Below are positions 58,624 to 64,000 of a stretch of DNA of 64,000 bases, piece by piece. Both the position numbers and the translations under genes were made by a program. Source of the stretch: Coprinellus micaceus (lineage: Eukaryota > Basidiomycota > Agaricomycetes > Agaricales > Psathyrellaceae); contig OX596334.1 of NCBI GenBank assembly GCA_951394405.1, forward strand, positions 868,001 through 932,000, given 5' to 3'. The first letter of the stretch is position 1; every line of letters starts with the position of its first letter. The notes below the pieces were generated by a model. It was not told the origin of the DNA and did no database searches. It worked only from the letters and a program-made list of their open reading frames with translations.

Positions 58624-59425
58624 AATGCAGTATTCCCCTTGCGTTATAACGACATCCCTACAATGTAACTACCCCTATTAATCTATCTCAATCTTTGGAC
58701 TGTCTGCGCATGCGGGTCAGGTTCCCGACTTGCACATTACATTGGCGGACTCTCAGACAACCAGATATATGTCGGGGTTCAATCGGCGATTAAATCAAAG
58801 CCCAGCCCATGGTCAGCTTCTGCGATCAGCTCCCGGTATCACCTCATTGCCAGCATCGTCTAGCATCGTCCGCAGCCCCAACGATCAAGCAAGACCATTG
58901 ATCGCGAAACCTCGAAACCTTCTAAACCACATACAGAAAAAGAAAGAGGGATGGATTAGGAAATGGAGTACTTTACTGTGCCCCACTTCTCTAATTGGAC
59001 TCCATTGGGTACCCAATGGGGTCCATTGGAGTCCAATTGGGGTCATTGGGTAGACTGCCCCCCAAATTTTATGCCATTGGGCCTAGCCCACCCCAACCAA
59101 CCCCAATCTACCACCCAAAATTCACACGTTGGACTCCAATTGGACCCAAAAAGATGGTTTCCCCAGCCTAGACTGACAAGACACCATTGGGGTTGTGATT
59201 TGGGGTCCATTAGACAAAATCTCATTGGACTCCACTGGAGTCCAATGGGGACCCATGGCCCAAGCCAGAGAAAAAGCGTGGGTATGGGAAACTGTGGCTG
59301 TGCTATTTTGACATATGATATCATTCTGTCACATTAATTCCGGAAAAATCGGGAAAAATACTGAAAATATTCCCATCATTCTTGTTTGGGAAGTATGACA
59401 TCATAATTGTTATGACAAATTTGCA
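58624..59425. repeat. Intergenic with GGACTCCAATTGG repeat cluster
   Basis: Between 58990 and 59260, motifs TTGGACTCCA and TGGAGTCCAA occur at least six times in both orientations and can pair into hairpins. They look like subterminal repeats of yet another short element; its ends were not found. The rest has no gene. TTTGCAG at 59419-59425 is the likely splice acceptor of the transposase exon that follows. Confidence 0.45.
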
Positions 59426-62290
59426 GCAGGACAACTCCTAGACCCGTTGGCGCTTCTCGGCGAGGGACACCCTTGGCCAATAGACCTCCGAACGGCCATC
59501 GAAGCATTGGAGATCGACCCTGAGACGGTGGTGATGGCGTGCTGTCAGGTATGCAGATTGATATACGAACCGTCTCTGGACAAGAATACCCCCTATCCCG
59601 CCGTGTGCAGCTACAAGGCATTCCCCTGGGAGAACCCTTGCGGGGCAAAGCTGGTGAAGGATGGACCGAATAAAGCGACGCCCCTGCATCCCTTCCTCTA
59701 TCAACAGATGGAAACTTGGCTGAATAGGATGTTGTCGAGGAAGATCATCGTTGAAGGAATCCAGGAAGTCTCGAGATCATGGGGACAGGTCGCTACCAAG
59801 ATCACGGACATGATCTTCACGAAGGCTTTGCACGAGCTGTTGGGACCCGATGGACGACCCTTCATGGCTGCCCCAGCAGGTGAATTACGCCTCGCCTTCA
59901 CCCTGAACGTGGATTGGTTCAACCCTTTTGGACAGAGGACGGCAGGGAAACACGCGTCGGTTGGAGGGATTTACATGGTATGTATGAACCTTCCGATTCA
60001 TTTGCGGTACCGAGTGGAAAATATTTATCTTGTGGGCATAATACCGGGCCCCAACGAACCAAATGTCAACCAAATCAACCACGTCCTCCGCCCATTGGTC
60101 GACTCCCTCCTCCGCTTCTGGCACACGGGCGTTCATTTCGTGTGGACAGCAGCCCACCCCAGGGGGTGTCGCATCTGGGCAGTTGTCGCCGCCTTGATTT
60201 GCGACATTCCAGCGATGAGGAAGGTTGCAGGTTTCGCTGGCCACACCGGGAATCTCTTCTGTTCCTTCTGTAAATTACTCCGCTCCCAAGTCGCTAACCT
60301 TGACCAGACCACCTGGCCGTCGCGCACTCGACAGGATCATATGGATGCCGCCAAAAAGTATAGGGACGCGCCGGACAAGAAGACGAAGGATAAGGAGTTC
60401 GAGGAGAATGGTGTTCGCTGGTCCGAGTTACTCCGCCTCCCTTATTGGGATCCACTACAGTTCTCCGTGGTTGACTCAATGCACAATCTGTTCCTCAACA
60501 ACTGCAAGCAACACTGCCGGGAGATATGGGGGATGGATAGCGGAGTTGGGTCGAACAAGAAGATGCCGGCCCACGACCCCGCACAGCAGGCACGAGAAAT
60601 TGACAAGGTCAAAAAGGCTATCGAAAAGAGTGAGAAGAATAACATGACGAAGGCGCGGAAATCGTACCTCGAGGCCTTTATCAAGGTCAACCATGTTCGC
60701 GTCACCAGTAAGAAACCGACGAAAGCTGATCTTGCGGAAGCACTAAGACAATGGGTAAGTCGACACTCAGCCATCTCCAGCAAGTGCTCACTTTATTCTA
60801 GAGGAGCACCAATAAAACCTTCGATGTAGCCAGCCCCAAGCCGCTTCCCTATCCCATCTATAATTTCCCCCTCCCAGGTCGACGAGAAGTCGTCTTGAAC
60901 GCCGTTGTCTTATTGGAGGTCGTGAAGGATATCAGAAGGACCTCCCTGCCGAGTTGGCTTTCCGCCCCGTCGCAGAACATAGGGACGAAGAAGCAGGTCA
61001 AGCTGTCTGCGGACCAATGGTGAACGATTTGCACAGTCAGCCTTGTCATCACCCTGGTAAGGCTGTGGGGTGGTGGTGGGGAGTTTTCCATGCCGAAACG
61101 GTGGCTGGATAACTTTCTCCAGCTTGTCACAATCATTCGCTTCGCAACAAGGCGATCAGTGTCTCCTGAGTCCATCGCCATAGTTGAAGAGCATCTCGGC
61201 GTATATCTCAACGGCCTCGTCGAGTTATTTGGGGCCGACGTCTTGACCCTGAATCACCACCTATCCCTTCATCTCCCCGACTTCCTCCGTCGGCTGGGGC
61301 CCGTTCATGGTGATGGACCTTTGCGTTTGAACGATATAACGGAATCATTCAATGCTTCAACACGAACAACAAGTTCGGTAAGCTGGAATAGCGACGCCCA
61401 TGGTCAATGGACTGACCATAATTTCAGGGGAACTGGAGTCGACATTTATGCGGACATTCTGTCGAGGGGGGAATCTACGTTCAATGATGGCGGAGCTTCT
61501 GGGGAGTGATGTGGACGATGAGCTGAATGGCCTCTTGCATACGCTAAAGGCAGGATTCAACCAGGCTTTCTCCACACAGTTCCGAGGCACCCTCAAGGCT
61601 GATCTACTTGTGTTGGGCATGGATGGGAAGGTAGAGTCTCAGAGCTGCTGGGTTGTCAATGAAGAAGAGCACTTGCTTCCTCCCGCCGTGTATGACGCAC
61701 TGTTGTCGCGAATCGAGGCCAAATCAGCGCACACGATTCATAACAGACGATGCCAGCTATCCAAAAGGTTCAAGGTGCGGGGCCTTGACTTCACGGCGAA
61801 GAAAGAATCCAAGGGGAACGCCCAAATCCTGTTTCAGACGAAGTCGAGTGAGGGTGCAACGGTGAACGCGGCGGGGCAGATCAATATGATTTTCCGGCAC
61901 AAATATCGCGAGCCAGTCTCTGGCACAGAAGTCGTCCAAATGTATTTTGCGGCCAAGAGGTACCTCGAGCTCAACGAAGAGGACACTTCAAAAGACCCAT
62001 ATTGACGATATCCTCGCTTGGACGTTCGACTCTGCTACAACAAGTTTGAGGATGAGCCCTATGTCATCACCAAGGATGAGATTGTTGCCCACCTCGCGAC
62101 CTGTCCTGTGCTTTTGGGCGAAACATACTTCATGATGGTCCTGAACCTAGACAGGGTACGTGTAAGAAAAGATGTCTTTTGCATATGGAACCGACCACAT
62201 GTAGGACTAACCTTGGTGAATGGGCGACGATACACCAGCGAGGATGCTCAGGGCGCTACCAGAACCGTGCTCTCTATGAGCCTGTACTAG
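59426..62290 (+). pseudogene. Tnp2-family (CACTA/CMC superfamily) transposase, decayed
   Basis: The first exon shown (59426-60754) follows an acceptor-like TTTGCAG, and no ATG is convincing, so 5' exons are missing. It has a Cys-rich region (CCQVC..VCSYK..PCG) typical of the family N-terminus. The RNase H-like core contains FTLNVDWFNPFG and SVGGIYMVCMNLP, then GIIPGPNEP, ALICDIPAMRKVAGF and FCSFC, and later WSELLRLPYWDP and FSVVDSMHNLFL. Intron 60755-60801 is followed by RSTNKTFDV and SLPSWLSAPSQNIGT. An in-frame TGA follows KLSADQW (61021-61023). A one-base deletion near 61311 shifts WTFAFERYNGIIQCFNTNNK out of frame. Intron 61378-61427 precedes GELESTFMRTFCRGGNLRSM. A further in-frame TGA lies at 62003-62005 after DPY. 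Two stops and a frameshift make it inactive. Confidence 0.88.
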
Positions 62291-62998
62291 AAGGGTGAGG
62301 ACAGCTTTGAGATGAGAAGCAATATACACACTTGAGGCCGCTGTGAAAGCGACTGATAGTTGATGTTGGAGACCGGTTTTCCTCCGGCGGAGATACACAA
62401 GACGACATCGTCAAGAGAGAGATAAGAGAGAGCAAGATAGCCAAGCAATTGTATAATAAAGAGATTAAGCATTGGAGGTAAACGCAATCCATGGAAGTGT
62501 CAGAACTCCCATCTCTTTCGAATGTCGAATAGAGAAGGTTCAACTGCTTCGAATAAGTTGAATGCAGTTTGCTCTAGCCACAACGCTGGGAAGTCGACCA
62601 ACAACATCAGTGCTTCGAATTGAATCGAATGCAGATGCCACAGCAGACACAGGCAGGATCGCTGTTTCGAATGTCGAATACAGCGACGACCCTGCACTGA
62701 GGTACGAGGAGGACATGGCATGAAGCTGACTGACTCCGATGTGCTGGCAATCCCGGACCCTTTACTGCGATGGTGTGATTCGGCATGGGTTCGGCGGCGA
62801 TTCTGAGTCAGGGTGTGATTCAGCGATTCACACACTGGTCCCGTCAGTTTGAGTGCTTTGATAACTCTTGACTCTTGACTCTCGACTCTGGTCTGCGTAC
62901 TCGACATTCGAGACCCAGATATTGAGCTCTCTTCCATCGATCCTTGGATATTCGATATTTCGAAATCCAATCCTCTTCTCAATCCCTTGACACCTCAC
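62291..62998. other. Intergenic; no supported gene
   Basis: TTCGAATGTCGAATA occurs twice (about 62516 and 62669), along with TTCGAAT-like neighbours, a local repeat of unknown origin. The 3' half may be the promoter of the next ORF. Confidence 0.4.
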
Positions 62999-63511
62999 AT
63001 GGAGTTCACGCCATTTACAAACAGTCACATTCAATTTGTCGACGGGGACCGATTCTACTCCCCAAACAGCATTGTCGACCCTCCCCTACTCCTGAAACCC
63101 CTTGAAGAAGGCCTTCAAAACATTTTCCTCCCACATCGCCGAGGCAAGGAACGCGTTCGGTACAGGGAATACGTGCACCCAAGACTGTGGGTTCTCAAGT
63201 ACGCTTGGGTCCCCTTCGTCCCAGTAAACCCCTACCAGTGGTTCGACAATTGCTCCTATATGGGGAGAGTGCTCTCAAAATATCCGCCACTCGAACATTT
63301 TGCGGACAAGTCGGGGAAGCACCACAGCTGGGCCATCACTCCTGAAAACGAATGGGCACAACTGGAAGCAGACCTGTACAAGGCGATCCGCACTTTGAGC
63401 GTGAAGTATAATATCCCCTGTTCATTACCTTTCCTTCCCAATGCCATCGGTTACCAGGGCATGTACACTCACAAATGCTCCCTCACAACCCACCCTATAA
63501 CCTCCCAATGA
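62999..63511 (+). CDS. Unknown protein, probably 3'-truncated
   Basis: ATG 62999 (MEFTPFTNSHIQFVDGDRFY) opens 170 codons to TGA 63509-63511. The body is rich in Trp, Tyr and Pro (RLWVLKYAWVPFVPVNPYQW, HHSWAITPENEWAQLEADLY) and looks like genuine coding sequence. No domain is recognised. The last 17 residues (MYTHKCSLTTHPITSQ and before) differ in character. A CACTA terminus starts 7 bp after the stop, so the natural 3' end is probably displaced. No membrane segment or signal peptide is apparent. Confidence 0.5.
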   Translation: MEFTPFTNSHIQFVDGDRFYSPNSIVDPPLLLKPLEEGLQNIFLPHRRGKERVRYREYVHPRLWVLKYAWVPFVPVNPYQWFDNCSYMGRVLSKYPPLEHFADKSGKHHSWAITPENEWAQLEADLYKAIRTLSVKYNIPCSLPFLPNAIGYQGMYTHKCSLTTHPITSQ

Positions 63512-63517
63512 CCAATT

Positions 63518-64000
63518 CACTATGAGTCAATTGAGTGCCTAGATGACATAAAACTGAAGGGCTAGTATTTCTCAACTGAGCACCGCCCTTGACTCATGGA
63601 ATGTGGCTCAGTTGAGATGCACTCAGGTGAGCCAATCTCCATGAGTCAACAGCCACCTCTGATCCCAGTACGGCCGGTCCAGAGCCCTGCCAAATAGGGC
63701 AATGTACGGACAACCGAACGACTTCCCATATTTGATCATTTAGCCCGGGACAAACGACCTGGGCCGCCCATCGCAACCCAACATGGCCCTATTAGCGGAT
63801 GAAGGTCGGACGTCACACGTTGGGCGTGGCGATAGAGAGTGCCACCCTTCACAAAAGAGGCATGTGGTCTCCGGGTACAAGCGCCCGAAAGGATCCCGTA
63901 CGCTCGGCGGCCCAACCACGGAGATAACGATATCTTAATTTAGCACTGGGGTGATCTGAGGAAGGGATGGCCATGGATCGAGATCGCGTTAACGTATATA
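63518..64000 (+). mobile_element. Terminus of a CACTA element running off the window
   Basis: CACTATGAGTCAATTGAG starts at 63518, an authentic-looking CACTA terminus sharing CACTATGA with elements I and II. GAGTCAATTGAG-like and CTCAACTGAG-like subterminal motifs follow within 130 bp. No opposite end occurs before 64000, and no ORF of note is seen in the visible part. The 3-bp target duplicate cannot be tested. Confidence 0.6.

Noticed and set aside
62366..62620. Possible solo LTR starting TGTTGGAGACC
   Set aside because: No matching CA end with a 5-bp target duplicate and no second copy in the window.

Overview
The window looks like transposon-rich accessory DNA from a mushroom-forming basidiomycete (Agaricomycetes). 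The evidence is short spliceosomal introns (about 38-71 bp, GT..AG, CTAAC-like branch points), two NACHT-ankyrin NLR-like genes, an RBR ubiquitin ligase, a JBP/TET-type 2OG-Fe(II) dioxygenase and a Tnp2 (CACTA-type) transposase, all of which are agaricomycete-typical families. No rRNA, tRNA or CRISPR feature could be supported.

Layout. 1-523 is the 3' end of a Ty1/copia element (copy A). 524-6217 is CpG-poor, gene-poor DNA with a 552-bp TIR element (2336-2887, 8-bp target duplication). 6218-12441 is a complete, very young copia element on the minus strand (copy B): intact 1614-codon gag-pol, LTRs differing at one base, TSD GTCAC. 13278-14770 and 15050-16628 are two non-autonomous CACTA elements, each with a perfect 3-bp TSD, and an older CACTA end lies between them. 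17267-20275 (minus) and about 33573-36907 (plus) are two apparently intact NACHT-ankyrin paralogues. Between and beyond them (20.3-33.5 kb, 37-44 kb) lies CpG-rich DNA without a confident gene; it carries a diverged inverted duplication of about 2.8 kb and a second 8-bp-TSD TIR element (30972-31713).

44221-53513 is an RBR E3 ligase gene split inside RING2 by a nest of three mobile elements. A TIR element of about 703 bp (45514-53100, TSD GAATTGC) is itself interrupted by copia copy C (45851-52729, TSD GTGTA), and copy C carries a Tc1/mariner-like MITE (46818-47750, TA duplication) 5 bp before its gag ATG. Removing the nest and one TSD copy restores a continuous RING2 with two ordinary introns.

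57322-58623 is a decayed JBP/TET dioxygenase gene and 59426-62290 a decayed Tnp2 transposase on the same strand. Both carry in-frame TGA codons, several most simply explained as CGA to TGA. A truncated unknown ORF (62999-63511) abuts a further CACTA terminus at 63518 that runs off the window.

The window therefore combines putative innate-recognition genes, a TET/JBP enzyme family linked to DNA modification, and transposons whose surroundings show CpG depletion and CpG-type nonsense mutations. This fits a genome in which repeats are methylated and mutate.
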